DNA of 64,000 nucleotides, taken from Gerris lacustris. Its lineage: Eukaryota; Arthropoda; Insecta; Hemiptera; Gerridae. How positions within the stretch are numbered: the first letter of the stretch is position 1; the number at the start of each line of letters is the position of its first letter. The stretch covers positions 44,963,574 to 45,027,573 of the forward strand of contig OX578278.1 of NCBI GenBank assembly GCA_951217055.1. The letters are read 5' to 3'. Positions 12,048 through 22,968 of the stretch are shown here, piece after piece. The notes under the pieces are model-generated. The model ran no database searches and was not told the DNA's origin. It saw only the letters and a list, made by a program, of their open reading frames with translations. A program made the translations under genes and the position numbers.

Positions 12048-12896
12048 TATAAACGTGGATAAGGGGTATAACAAAAAAAAAAAAAAAACAGAGATTTAAA
12101 TTAAGAAATTTACCCTCTAAGCTTTATTGCTGTAGGACACTAACCTGGTAGTTTTTACTTTTTGACAATTATTCATTATTCTTTTTATAATTATTAATAA
12201 CATTTTAAATTCTTAATCCCAAAGGACCTTTTTTTGGTCGTTTAACCTTTAAATTTTCTTACTTATAATTAATATTGATCCAAAACCAGGTACATACATC
12301 TAATTAAATTCTTATGCGTGTATATTTTTTTTAAAAAAAAAGCTATAAAAATATTCATATATAATAGATAATTATTTATTATTAGGTACAAAGTTAATAT
12401 TTTGATTTAATTCATACAAGAAGGAAATAGTACATTACATCAATAAAGATTTCACTATTATTATTATTCACTAAATGCAATATTTTTTAAATTATTATTT
12501 TTATGATTTCTAACAACACCAAGAACTTGGCTAAACCAAGCCCCAAATAATATTTAATAAAATTTAGTAAGATGTAAAAAAGACAAATAAGTATTTAATA
12601 AAAATAAAAAAAAAAACCTTAGATTATACTAAAGTAATATGAAATTTGTTTAAAGGTACATTCAAATTTGTTATAATTTATCAAAAGGAAGGAGAACTAC
12701 TTTTTAATTTATCAATGGTAAGTATTCTATAATTTGGACTACTTTATCAGTTGTTTGATCATAATCATTTCAAAGGTAATAGTCCAGGAGATAGCGTACA
12801 AAAAAGTGTCTGACTAACATCAAGCTAGAATTTTGTATACAAGTCAATCTTTTAGCGCCTTTTAAGAATATGTGGTCGGCTAAGTTCGTCTGCGGG
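12048..12896 (+). repeat. left copy of the LINE's ~849-bp target-site duplication
   Basis: This matches 16869-17716 base for base except for one A in a poly-A run, one T/A at the edge of a T/A run, and a T-to-A substitution at 12647/17467. It includes the left 116 bp of a foldback MITE (12781-12896) that stops exactly where the LINE begins. The right copy continues into the rest of that MITE. The left copy is therefore the duplicated piece. Confidence 0.9.
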
Positions 12897-15800
12897 TCAC
12901 CGCCAACTTGACATGAAGCCGTTAGTCAGGAAAGCAGCGACACACATAAGGTAACCACTCAACACGTCAAACAAAAGTTATTGAAGGTTGTGTCGTACAA
13001 CATCTGTGGCTTAAAATCTAAATTTGGTCAACCATTCTTTATGGAGTATATAAATAGTTTCGATGTCATCATTTTAATTGAAACCCACGTAGAGAAAGAA
13101 AACATAGATTCGGTTACAAAATATTTCCATAGGTTTAACTGTCATTGTACCCCAGCAACTAGAACATTTAAATACGGGAGAGCTAGTGGAGGTATTCTGC
13201 TAGGCTACAGTACTCGCCTACATGGATCAATATGTACTTTTAGTCTAATTAATGATGTAACTTGTATAAAAATTGAAATTAGTAATAAGACACTGTTTAT
13301 TCTACCAGTATATCTTAATGGAAGTAATTGGAGTTCTGAAATGAATTACTTGAGCTCGTTATTGAACGATGGTAATGTCTCAAATTTTATAGTTATGGGG
13401 GATATGAATGTAAGAATAGCAGAAGGGCAATGTTTTTCAGAGAGCATATTGTACGAAAATATTTTCAATAACACTGTGTGTAGTTTTGAAAGGAAGTCAA
13501 AAGATAAAATCAAGGACGCTAATTCTACAAAATTTCTTGATTTCTGCGACGATAACAATCTTATTATATTAAACGGTAGGACGAGAGGAGATACATGTGG
13601 CGAATACACCTATGTCGGTAGTCGCGGCAATTCAGTAATTGATTTATGTTGCGCAACTAATGATCTACTAGAAATAATAGAAGATTTTAAAATAGAATCT
13701 GAATCGTTTTCTGACCACCTACCCATAGTGTTGGAATTAAATAGCAGCAACCTCGAAAGAGAGGCGATGGTAAATCCCTTGCTACCGAAACTTCGATGGG
13801 ATGCAAAAATAGCCATTAGCTATGAAATAAGAGTGGAACAAACAATAAATATAGTGTTAACTCATAAAACGGTAGATGATGTATGTGTTGATGATTTAGT
13901 TGAAATTGTAAAGAAATGTTCGGGAGAAGATAGGAGTAGGAAGCGAACAAAGTCAGAAAGAGTCAAGAAAAAACCCTGGTTCGATTTAGAATGTGACAGG
14001 GAGAGAAAAAACTGTTTTGCGTTATTAAATTTATTTCGAGAAACAGATGCGTTCATAGTAAAAAGGACGTATGTTATAGCGAACAAAAAATATAAAAAAC
14101 TATGTAAAACGAAAGAGTCAAATTATACACAAGAGGCTGCTAGAAAACTTAGTTCTACGAATAGTTCTAAAGAGTTCTGGCAAACTGTGAATCTATTCAA
14201 AAATCAAAAAAACTTCATTTTTAGCTCAAATATAAAAACAGAAGACTGGGAGAATCATTTTAAACAACAATACAATTGTCCATACAGTACTAGAGTAATA
14301 GAATACGAAACCAGTATGGGAACGTTCGACGATATCTTAGACCCACCTTTTACTTTACACGAACTAAAAGATGTAATAGCCAGATTAAAAAGTAATAAAG
14401 CGCCGGGCCTAGACAGAGTCCCCAATGAATTTTTTAAAGCCTTACCCCAGATTTTCCTTTCTACACTTCTTAATTGTTTTAACAAATTCAAAAACGGACA
14501 GAAACTGCCAAAAAGTTTTACCAGGAGTATTATCTTCCCCATTTACAAAAAAGGCGATTTAAATTTACCTACCAATTATAGAGGAATATCCTTCTTAAAT
14601 TCAGTAAGTAAACTCTATACTGGTCTGCTGCAAGGAAGGTTGACGAAATGGACAGAACATCACGAGATAATCTGTGAATGGCAAGCTGGGTTCAGGCGCA
14701 ACTATTCAACTATAGATAATATTTTCAATCTTATCAGTATAATCCACCTTAAAACCCGGAAGAAGGGTCAGAAAGTTTATACTTTCTTTGTTGATTTTGA
14801 AGGTGCATTTGACAAGGTGGACAGGCAAGCCTTGTTTTATAAGATAAAAAAATTAGGAATTTCCAGTGACTTCGTTAATTGTATAAAAAATATATACGAG
14901 GAAACAGAATCATGTATATGGGTCGGTGATGGCTTGACAGACTTTTTTAAAATAGAGCAAGGACTTAGACAAGGGTGTTTACTGAGCCCTCAGTTATTTT
15001 CTTGTTACGTGAACGATTTGGTGGATCATCTTGACGGCGGTGTGCTTATAGGAGGAACCAAGGTTAAAATACTGTTATTCGCAGACGACATTATTTTATT
15101 AGCGGATTCACCGCAATCGCTGCAAATTATGATTAATAAATTAGCCGAATACTGCGCTACGTGGAGCTTGAAAGTAAATTTATGCAAATCTAAGATAATG
15201 ATTTTTAATAAATCCGTAGGAAAACCAGGCAAACTTGAAAAATGGTACCTCGACGGTGAGCCTATAGAAATAGTAAAAGCGTATAAATATTTAGGTTTAC
15301 TAATTACACCCACACTTGCATTCAAGCAACATCTGAAAGAAAAACTAATTGCAAGTAAAAGAACAATAGGTACTATCTGGAACTCGATGTTTACAAACTC
15401 ATATGTATCAACACAAGTTAAGATAAATATTTTTAATAGCGTAGCCAGATCGATCATGTGTTATGCTGCACAAGTATGGGGTTTTGTTGAACACGAAGAG
15501 GTAGAAATCTTGCTTCGGTTTTTTGTTAAAAAACTTATGACTCTACCGATGAACACTCCTAACTATATGATTTACCTGGAATCCGGTTTAGAACCTTTAC
15601 TCACCTTTACTTTAGATCTTCATTTTCGATACGTAATTAAAACACTTCGGTTAGAGTCGCATAGATTGCCAAAAATACTAGCGTTAGAAACTTTTAAATG
15701 CAAGGCATTCTGGTTTGTCAAGTGGGAAGAAATGGCCAAGGAATGCGGCATCAATTTACAAACAGACGCTGTAGATATCTTGGAAAATCAAGTTAAGGAT

Positions 15801-16868
15801 CTATTAGGAAAAATGAGAGTTAAAATAAAGGAAAACCTAATAGAAAAAGTAGTGCAGTCGAGGTTTCACCCTACTTATAAAACTTTGGATTTTATAAATC
15901 AACCTGGTTACTTCAGTTCCCTTGATCAACCTATGGCCAGTATGATATTTAAATTGAGGTCAGATATGTTCCCTCTAAATTCTAAGCCCTGGTTAAAAGT
16001 AAATAGCGATAAATGCACGCTTTGCAACTTAAATAGGACAGAGGACATTTTTCACTTTGTTGGCGAGTGTCCTATACTAGGCCAGTTCCGATTAGAATTT
16101 TTGGGGAAGAAAGAGCTCTCACGGGAAGTGGTTATCAGCATGTTAAACGGAAGTAACTGGGAAGGGCTTGTCAAATTTGGCAAGTTTGCAGGTAGATATC
16201 GAACCATTTTGATAAGAGAGTATAATGGGTAGGAAAACAAAAATACTTTTCTGGCTAACAAAATTAAAAGAAACTGCACAGATTGTGGATACAGATAAAA
16301 ATAAAAGAGGTATTGGTCCATATATGATAACGTTAAATACAATGATAAGGCTTGTTTGTTTATTTATGATTATTAGGCTGTGAATTAAGTAATTGTTATA
16401 TATTATCAAAAAGTTGGGTTTTATTTATTTATATATTTACTTTATTTATTTTCTTTTTACTAATAGTTTATTAAATTGTTAAATATTAAAAATTGCATTA
16501 TATAAAATCACTGTTATTTTTGAGATTTTAAATTAGATTGTTTAATTATTTGTTGGTAATCTAGTTATTATATTATGTTATTTAACTGCCCTTATTAGGG
16601 CAATATGCATGATATATTTATATACATGATATATTTAGTTAATTCATTAGATATTAGTTTAAATTATTTGTTAGATATATTATATAATATAGTATTGTAC
16701 AGTTCAAAAGAAGCGAGTGATTTGAGTGATTCACAAGCTCTCTACTCCTGACAGACGGTTTATATACCATGTCATGAACATGTTAAATGTTATTTTGCAT
16801 TATATTCATTATTATTTTTGTTAATTGTGCATGTATAAAAATAAAAAATAAAAAAAAAAAAAAAAAAA
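12897..16868 (+). mobile_element. intact non-LTR retrotransposon (LINE)
   Basis: 3,972 bp. It has a short 5' leader, one 1,083-codon endonuclease-reverse transcriptase ORF, a 3' UTR of about 600 bp and an A-rich tail (AAAAATAAAAAATAAAA then a pure A run). It lies inside a foldback MITE and is bounded by the 849-bp direct repeats. The uninterrupted ORF and nearly identical flanks point to a recent insertion. The clade was not assigned. A single EN-RT ORF with a C-terminal Cys/His motif is seen in several arthropod LINE groups. Confidence 0.93.
12981..16232 (+). CDS. LINE endonuclease-reverse transcriptase polyprotein
   Basis: 1,083 codons. An N-terminal AP-type endonuclease nicks target DNA: Asn in SYNICGL near residue 7, Glu in IETH near 34, GDMN near 140 and SDH near 243-245. 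The reverse transcriptase then copies the element RNA from the nick: NKAPGLDRVPNEFF near 471, YRGIS, FVDFEGAFDKVD near 603, GLRQGCLLSP and the catalytic FADD near 698. The C-terminus has a Cys-Cys-His-Cys cluster (CTLC, then HFVGEC) near 1011-1035. All key motifs are intact. The frame stays open upstream to 12912 but holds no ATG, and the position given is a TTG. The true start is either non-AUG or was lost by slight 5' truncation; no separate gag-like ORF1 was found. The stop is TAG. Confidence 0.95.
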   Translation: MKVVSYNICGLKSKFGQPFFMEYINSFDVIILIETHVEKENIDSVTKYFHRFNCHCTPATRTFKYGRASGGILLGYSTRLHGSICTFSLINDVTCIKIEISNKTLFILPVYLNGSNWSSEMNYLSSLLNDGNVSNFIVMGDMNVRIAEGQCFSESILYENIFNNTVCSFERKSKDKIKDANSTKFLDFCDDNNLIILNGRTRGDTCGEYTYVGSRGNSVIDLCCATNDLLEIIEDFKIESESFSDHLPIVLELNSSNLEREAMVNPLLPKLRWDAKIAISYEIRVEQTINIVLTHKTVDDVCVDDLVEIVKKCSGEDRSRKRTKSERVKKKPWFDLECDRERKNCFALLNLFRETDAFIVKRTYVIANKKYKKLCKTKESNYTQEAARKLSSTNSSKEFWQTVNLFKNQKNFIFSSNIKTEDWENHFKQQYNCPYSTRVIEYETSMGTFDDILDPPFTLHELKDVIARLKSNKAPGLDRVPNEFFKALPQIFLSTLLNCFNKFKNGQKLPKSFTRSIIFPIYKKGDLNLPTNYRGISFLNSVSKLYTGLLQGRLTKWTEHHEIICEWQAGFRRNYSTIDNIFNLISIIHLKTRKKGQKVYTFFVDFEGAFDKVDRQALFYKIKKLGISSDFVNCIKNIYEETESCIWVGDGLTDFFKIEQGLRQGCLLSPQLFSCYVNDLVDHLDGGVLIGGTKVKILLFADDIILLADSPQSLQIMINKLAEYCATWSLKVNLCKSKIMIFNKSVGKPGKLEKWYLDGEPIEIVKAYKYLGLLITPTLAFKQHLKEKLIASKRTIGTIWNSMFTNSYVSTQVKINIFNSVARSIMCYAAQVWGFVEHEEVEILLRFFVKKLMTLPMNTPNYMIYLESGLEPLLTFTLDLHFRYVIKTLRLESHRLPKILALETFKCKAFWFVKWEEMAKECGINLQTDAVDILENQVKDLLGKMRVKIKENLIEKVVQSRFHPTYKTLDFINQPGYFSSLDQPMASMIFKLRSDMFPLNSKPWLKVNSDKCTLCNLNRTEDIFHFVGECPILGQFRLEFLGKKELSREVVISMLNGSNWEGLVKFGKFAGRYRTILIREYNG

Positions 16869-17716
16869 TATAAACGTGGATAAGGGGTATAACAAAAAAA
16901 AAAAAAAACAGAGATTTAAATTAAGAAATTTACCCTCTAAGCTTTATTGCTGTAGGACACTAACCTGGTAGTTTTTACTTTTTGACAATTATTCATTATT
17001 CTTTTTATAATTATTAATAACATTTTAAATTCTTAATCCCAAAGGACCTTTTTTTGGTCGTTTAACCTTTAAATTTTCTTACTTATAATTAATATTGATC
17101 CAAAACCAGGTACATACATCTAATTAAATTCTTATGCGTGTATATTTTTTTTTAAAAAAAAGCTATAAAAATATTCATATATAATAGATAATTATTTATT
17201 ATTAGGTACAAAGTTAATATTTTGATTTAATTCATACAAGAAGGAAATAGTACATTACATCAATAAAGATTTCACTATTATTATTATTCACTAAATGCAA
17301 TATTTTTTAAATTATTATTTTTATGATTTCTAACAACACCAAGAACTTGGCTAAACCAAGCCCCAAATAATATTTAATAAAATTTAGTAAGATGTAAAAA
17401 AGACAAATAAGTATTTAATAAAAATAAAAAAAAAAACCTTAGATTATACTAAAGTAATATGAAATTAGTTTAAAGGTACATTCAAATTTGTTATAATTTA
17501 TCAAAAGGAAGGAGAACTACTTTTTAATTTATCAATGGTAAGTATTCTATAATTTGGACTACTTTATCAGTTGTTTGATCATAATCATTTCAAAGGTAAT
17601 AGTCCAGGAGATAGCGTACAAAAAAGTGTCTGACTAACATCAAGCTAGAATTTTGTATACAAGTCAATCTTTTAGCGCCTTTTAAGAATATGTGGTCGGC
17701 TAAGTTCGTCTGCGGG
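16869..17716 (+). repeat. right copy of the LINE's ~849-bp target-site duplication
   Basis: It begins immediately after the LINE A-tail (TATAAACGTGG). It ends at CTGCGGG, where the foldback MITE continues uninterrupted. See the left copy, 12048-12896, for the differences. The segment itself is AT-rich, non-coding genomic sequence plus the left MITE arm. Confidence 0.9.
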
Positions 17717-18177
17717 ACATAGCTTGGCAATAGGCGTTTGAAAAAAACAAACCGGTGGAGAGCGGCCATGTCTCACCAATTATGGTGGACAATGTGATTT
17801 TCATGATCTTAAGTACAGAATTAGTTAGTAGACCGAAAATCAAGTTGATGTTAGTTTGTCCCTTGACAGGTGACCACGTCGATTTTTAGTAATATTTGAA
17901 TAACTAACCTGTCAAGTGTGAAAATAACATCGACTTGATTTTTGGTCTACTAACTAATTCTGTACTCAGGACCATGAAAATTACATTGTCCACCATAATT
18001 GATGAGACATGGCCGCTCTCCACCGGTTGGTTTTTTTCAAACGCCTATTGCCAAGCTATGTCCCGCAGACGAACTTAGCCGACCACATATTCTTAAAAGG
18101 CGCTAAAAGATTGACTTGTATACAAAATTCTAGCTTGATGTTAGTCAGACACTTTTTTGCACGCTATCTCCTGGACT
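17601..18177. mobile_element. long-TIR foldback MITE, copy 2
   Basis: A full-length 577-bp member of the family at 9686-10237, with ends AGTCCAGGAGATAGCG and the inverse. Its arms contain TTGGCAATAGGCGTTTG and the complement. This is the element into which the LINE inserted: its first 116 bp are repeated at 12781-12896. Confidence 0.88.
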
Positions 18178-18424
18178 ATAAGTAAAAAGTAAGCGATAAG
18201 TTTCTTCTGTTTTCTTTAGGGTTTATAAATTATAGGAAAGTAATGTTTTCTTATAATTGTGTCTTCAGGGGGTTAAAAAAAAACCACTGTTCTTTGCTAA
18301 ATGTTGTCCCAAATTTGGGACATTTTAAAGCAATATACTTAATTTGGTTGATTCATTAATTTAATAAAATTAGTCTGACTATCAATAAAGAAGCGTAATT
18401 TTTTAAAAACGTCTTAATCTCTAC

Positions 18425-19560
18425 CAGTGCGCGGCTCTAGGGGCGGGCAAGCCGGGCAATGGCACGGGGCACCAAAGAATTTTTTTAATTGAAACAATAC
18501 GAAGAGCATGAAAGTGCGAGACAGCACCACAAATAAAATGAATTTACAAATTCCATACTCATTGGCAGCTGTCTTACAGCTTCTTGTTACTCTATCCTAT
18601 CTACTCTAATTTTTCTAATCCTTCTACAATTTATTTTTGAAGAGCCCTCAGTGCAGAATATTGATGCATCTTCAGAGGTAGTAGGTGGTGAAATTAGCCA
18701 AACTGATCTTATTATTATCTCGGAAGGTTCATCTTATATATATCGGATTCACAGGGGGTTGTATATATATTAGATATAGGATCTTGGTCTTTAATGACAA
18801 TAACCATTAGGGATATTATAACAGAAAAATGGGCAGAACCAGTGGTTGGGCATAATTCCAGGTTTTCGTCGGATGCCACAATCAAAAATCGTCACCTTTT
18901 CGGTCTTTTACTGAACTAGAAACTGTTGGCAGAAGATGGCTTCAGTATTCCAATTTATCTGTTTTTGTTGCTAACCCGTCTTCTAAGTCAAAATTAGGTA
19001 GTTAAGGATTAAAGAACTAGCAATATATTGGAGAATATTTCAAAAAGTAACGAGACTTCAAATAGACTTATTCTCCTCTTCTTCGACTCTTTATCTTCTT
19101 TATTTCATTTTGGAAGTGGCTTGATGCAGAAAAAACGCACTTGTGCACACACTTGGAATCAATGCTAAACAGCAACTACATATAAGTGCTCGAACGACTT
19201 ATAGCTATCATCGTCATTTATAAAAATAAAAAAATAATAAAAAAAAAAAAAAAAAAAATTGTGATCCACAGACTGATTAGATTCTATAAACAATTGACAT
19301 TTTTGGGGTTTAGTCCAGCTTTTAGGTAAGTTGGATCTAGTTAAGAGCGAATATTTGCGTTGAGTACGATCCAAAGAAACTCATGATTATTATGGCGGAA
19401 AAAATTATTCAAAATAAAATAATTAGCCAACTTGGAGGAAAAGTTAAATCGGTTATACTTGAAAGATTTAGAGCTGCAAAGTTTTTTGATCATCCTCGAC
19501 TGCACTCCTAATGTCATACTGAAAAAATGTTTTTCAGCCTTAGACTTGACCGGTGTTTTT
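18425..19560 (+). pseudogene. decayed hAT-type transposase region
   Basis: It starts at a hAT-like terminus, CAGTGCGCGGCTCTAGGGGC. Around 18901-18975 a frame reads RSFTELETVGRRWLQYSNLS, which resembles the TTF-type zinc-finger region of hAT transposases (R.F..L..G...R.WL.YS). Before it is an IRDII.E.W-like stretch. Stops and frameshifts follow, and no right terminus could be located. A poly-A run (19240-19258) and an 18-G run (19611-19628) lie in or next to it. Confidence 0.5.
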
Positions 19561-20446
19561 AAAAATTGTTTACTTTTTGCAATACTTGTGCAGTCAAAAA
19601 CCTAAATACAGGGGGGGGGGGGGGGGGGTGCAAGAAGACACAATTGTAAGAAAACATCACTGAAAATTAAAAGGGGACAGCAACGAAATATAGGAATGAA
19701 CTCATTCTGTTTTATGGACACCCCAGAGGTAGAAGAAGTTATTTATAGGCAAGGAAGAAATGAGAGGAAGCAATAGAGAAGGACTTGAGGAAACTAAATG
19801 CTCATACAGAAGTATGAATAGAGATAAGGGGAAAGCCGTAAGAGATCTTAATAGCCATAAAAACTCATGAATTAATTAAGTTCTCCTTCAATTTATAGTA
19901 AACTAATTTCAGTTTTACTTCATTAGTTCTCTATATATTAAGCCTAAGTTATTAACTAATCAAATTAGACACTTGAAGAAACGTTTTGATTATTTTTGAT
20001 ACATAGATCCTTGATCTAAAAGGTTATCAACCTACTAAGATAAAATAATAAGTATTAAAACACATTTAATAAAATAAAAATTCTAAATTGTAGAATATTA
20101 ATGTTACACCATTTTATAATTATGAAAATTAAGTTATATTGATCAGCCTTGTTAGATATTAGAATACTTTGTATTTCAATAATTTTTTTTTTTTTTTTTT
20201 TACTCAACATTATAAAAAGAAGTTTGATTCCCCTTACGTAAGAGATTATAAAAATAAGATTCCTAAAACCAGGGAAAGTATTTTTTTTGACAATGTGGGA
20301 AAATCTGGGGTGTAGTCAATAAGTATTTTGGTGCCATGCTGTTAAGTTTATATTGATAGTATCTAAATAAAAATTGAGGGTTAAAATTAGACAAATAAAA
20401 CAGATATTGATCCTTATAAAAAGGTAGGATATGGAGCGTGTGTGGA

Positions 20447-20729
20447 GTTCATCATTAAAAGTAAAAGCAAAAGTATCTCCATGTAAAAGATTTATTTCAA
20501 AATCAAAGCAGCTTTCGGCCTTTGTAAGGCCATCTTTAATGCCGAGTCTTGTGCCAGTGTCTGGCTTTGCATGTCTCATCCCCTCACCCTATGAGCTCTT
20601 CTGGTTAATTTACCTTTCCAACTCTTTCGGCACTGAAGATGGCCTTATAAAGGCCGAAAGCTGCTTTGATTTTGAAATAAATATTTTACGCGAAGAGACT
20701 TTTGCTTCTACTTCTCTTATAAAAAGGGT
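20447..20729. mobile_element. second inverted pair of hammerhead-like motifs
   Basis: Arms of about 90 bp (20447-20539 and 20636-20729) are inverted around a ~95-bp spacer. Each arm carries a GGCCTT-type hairpin followed by GAAAGCTGCTTTGATTTTG and AAATAAAT. The layout matches the foldback at 3145-3429, although the sequences differ. Such inverted terminal units are known from Penelope-like elements, and no reverse transcriptase is left here. Overlapping ORFs on both strands are by-products of the symmetry. Confidence 0.55.
20633..20659 (+). ncRNA. hammerhead-ribozyme-like core motif
   Basis: CTGAAGA (20633-20639), T, a stem GGCCTT/AAGGCC closed by a 3-nt loop (20641-20655), then GAAA (20656-20659). 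The architecture is identical to that at 3313-3343, but the stem bases are different on both sides, so pairing is preserved while sequence is not. The opposite arm has TTAAAGA instead of CTGAAGA. Confidence 0.45.
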
Positions 20730-20989
20730 TTCCGCAAAAACAAAGGGCTCGGCAAACCTTATTTCTTTTAAGATGAAAGAAAGATGCCACACTTTTAAAT
20801 ATGGTAAGTTTTAATGATGTCTTCCTTTGAAAATATATTTTCATGTCATTCTTCTTTACAATGTGTACAGGGGGAAGCAGTGAACCTTTCTCTTTTAAGG
20901 TAAAAAAAACTATTTAAGATATATATCTATATTTTTCTTTATGTAGTAGTAGTTTAAAATGAGAAGTTAAAAATAATATTTTTTCTAAG

Positions 20990-21240
20990 TGATGACTATT
21001 GATGTCAATGTAGCGATTTAACTGATTTCTGACGTTTCTGTCAACTCTCTCCAGCATAGCAACTGGTATGCGGGTTATCTCGTCATTCCAGGGTTGTGGG
21101 AAGGTTGCTGTTTACAACCATTGTCCCACAACCATGGATGGTCAGCATACAGGTTGCTGTGCTGGAGAGATTACAGAAAATTCAGAAATAGGTTAATCAA
21201 TGCATCGACATCAACGGTCGTCACTTATTTTTAAAACTAC
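20990..21240. pseudogene. inverted pair of mariner/IS630-like transposase C-terminal fragments
   Basis: Two inverted copies of about 120 bp face each other. Read on the minus strand, the left one gives WNDEITRIPVAMLERVDRNV followed by a YIDINSHHLE-type ending. The right one, on the plus strand, gives an NQCIDINGRHL ending. This helix plus ..CI..NG.HL ending is common at the C-terminus of IS630/Tc/mariner-type transposases in arthropods. The catalytic domain is absent. Confidence 0.45.
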
Positions 21241-22584
21241 TTAATATCAAACTTCCCATGTTATATTAATACTTAATTGAATTTTCTTTTTATTTATTTA
21301 CCTTGTAATAGAGCACTGAAAAAGTTTGTAAAAGTGCTGAAAAGTTTCACTGCCCTACCCTCTACATAAAAATAATATTTTAAATAGGTTATGGACCAAC
21401 CAAAATGCAAAAATTATTTAATTTATTTGATTAAGTAATTAAAATTGTATGAATTCAATTAAATGAATTAAAATTAAATAATAAAATTAATTAGGAGGGT
21501 GGTCCCCTGGAGAACCATCTAGTATTTAGAACATAGTGCATTTTTTATACCCAGGCGTTGAATGGTCAACAATATTTAGAAGAAAAAATTAAATTCCAAT
21601 ACCGCCTAAATGAGGAGAGAAGGAAATGAGCTATATGCTTAAAAATTACAATAACAACCCATAGGTAACCCTAAGATGACCATGTATGATCCTAAAGGAT
21701 ATATACACAGAAAGAATAACTGAATTGGCGCTATAAATTAAGCGCTTATAGGATTGTACTTGTTTTGTAAATCTCAAGGAATCTCAATCTCTCCATTCTT
21801 AGGAAGCCAATTCAACATTTCATCTTATCACAAAAGTGTCACATAGCCTTTAGTCACGGCCACCATTAGTGGCCAATCACATTAGTGATCTTATCACGAC
21901 TCCAAACTCTCCGTGGGAAACAGTTGTCCTTATTACTATGGCTACCCTACTTTAGCTACACTATTTAATTTTCATGCCTGTTTTCGGAGTCTGATCCTCA
22001 TTCGGAACAATTGAGCACTGTTGCTGTACCCTTAAAGGCAGTGAAAAAAATGAAAATAGTGGAAGAAGAAATAGATTCCTTTTATCTAGAATGGCAAGAA
22101 GATCATTGGTATTGGTAACACATCAACATTGGGTCATAATAGCTTTTAATAGCTATTGCTTATTTATTAATTTCATGTGGAGAATTAATTAAAAATCAAT
22201 AAGACAGGTACAAATAATTTTAACATCGTTTTGATATGTATATACATTATTTTTTGCAGAGAGATAATCTGTGCTTTTATAGTACAAAATTAAACCCATA
22301 ATTTAGGGTTAATAATTTAAAGCTATTATTATTCATTTCATTATCATTTTTAGTTGTCTGTTTTAAATTCAGAGACTATTTTTTAACAGCATTCTAGCTT
22401 TCTTTATTATTGCAATTTTAGCTTAGTATTATTTCTTTTACAACCTTAATATTAATAATAGTAAACTAAAAGCAAATGCATGTTTGTCTTTTTTTAATTT
22501 TATTTCATGATTAATACCCTCTGGGAATTAGATTCCCTTAAACTTTAAATTATAACTATTCTATCCCCCTTAAATATAAAAAAT
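21241..22584. other. intergenic, no supported gene
   Basis: AT-rich sequence between the transposase fragments and the glycosyltransferase gene. It should hold the 3' UTR of the minus-strand gene ending at 22585. AATAAA on the minus strand is present near 22160. Nothing else is recognised. Confidence 0.5.
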
Positions 22585-22968
22585 TTATAAATACCTCCAA
22601 TGAGGTTCTTCATATAATTTAAAATTGGGGATAGATTCATAAAGAAGCCATCGAGAAATTTTCCCGAATGCAGAGTTTAATTTTTTAATTTCCAATTCAT
22701 CTAAGCCCTCCGGAGTAGGTGGGTGTCTAGAAAGCAAGTGAACGGCATAATAGTCAGTCCAATCTGGCCACGACTCAAAACCGTGGAGTTTGTCAAGTAG
22801 GTAATGCACTCCAAAATGTAAAGGTACTCTATGAATAAGATTCGGTGAATATTGGAGAAGTTCGGTAGGGAAAATACCAGCGTTATAATACCAAGTACGC
22901 GGTTTGTAGTATTTATAACCTGCAATCCATCCTTTAAGCAATCTTGCATCTTTATGCGCAATCAAAAT
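22585..22968 (-). CDS. glycosyltransferase exon 3
   Basis: 127 codons plus stop; acceptor TTTTCTAG. It starts ILIAHKDAR and contains WYYNAG and PLHFGVHYLLDKLHG. The internal Met at 22965 is not the start, because the reading frame continues across the splice. Confidence 0.9.
   Translation of the reverse strand: MLIAHKDARLLKGWIAGYKYYKPRTWYYNAGIFPTELLQYSPNLIHRVPLHFGVHYLLDKLHGFESWPDWTDYYAVHLLSRHPPTPEGLDELEIKKLNSAFGKISRWLLYESIPNFKLYEEPHWRYL

Noticed and set aside
13346..15457. Minus-strand ORFs of 68-143 codons inside the LINE
   Set aside because: Antisense shadows of an intact 1,083-codon frame, with no domains.
12048..17716. LTR retrotransposon with 849-bp LTRs
   Set aside because: The repeats contain a MITE arm and continue into it on one side only; the ORF has an AP endonuclease and LINE-type RT, no protease or integrase, and the element ends in an A-tail.
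20316..20814. ORFs of 60-127 codons on both strands
   Set aside because: Generated by the inverted repeat; the encoded strings repeat each other and match no family.
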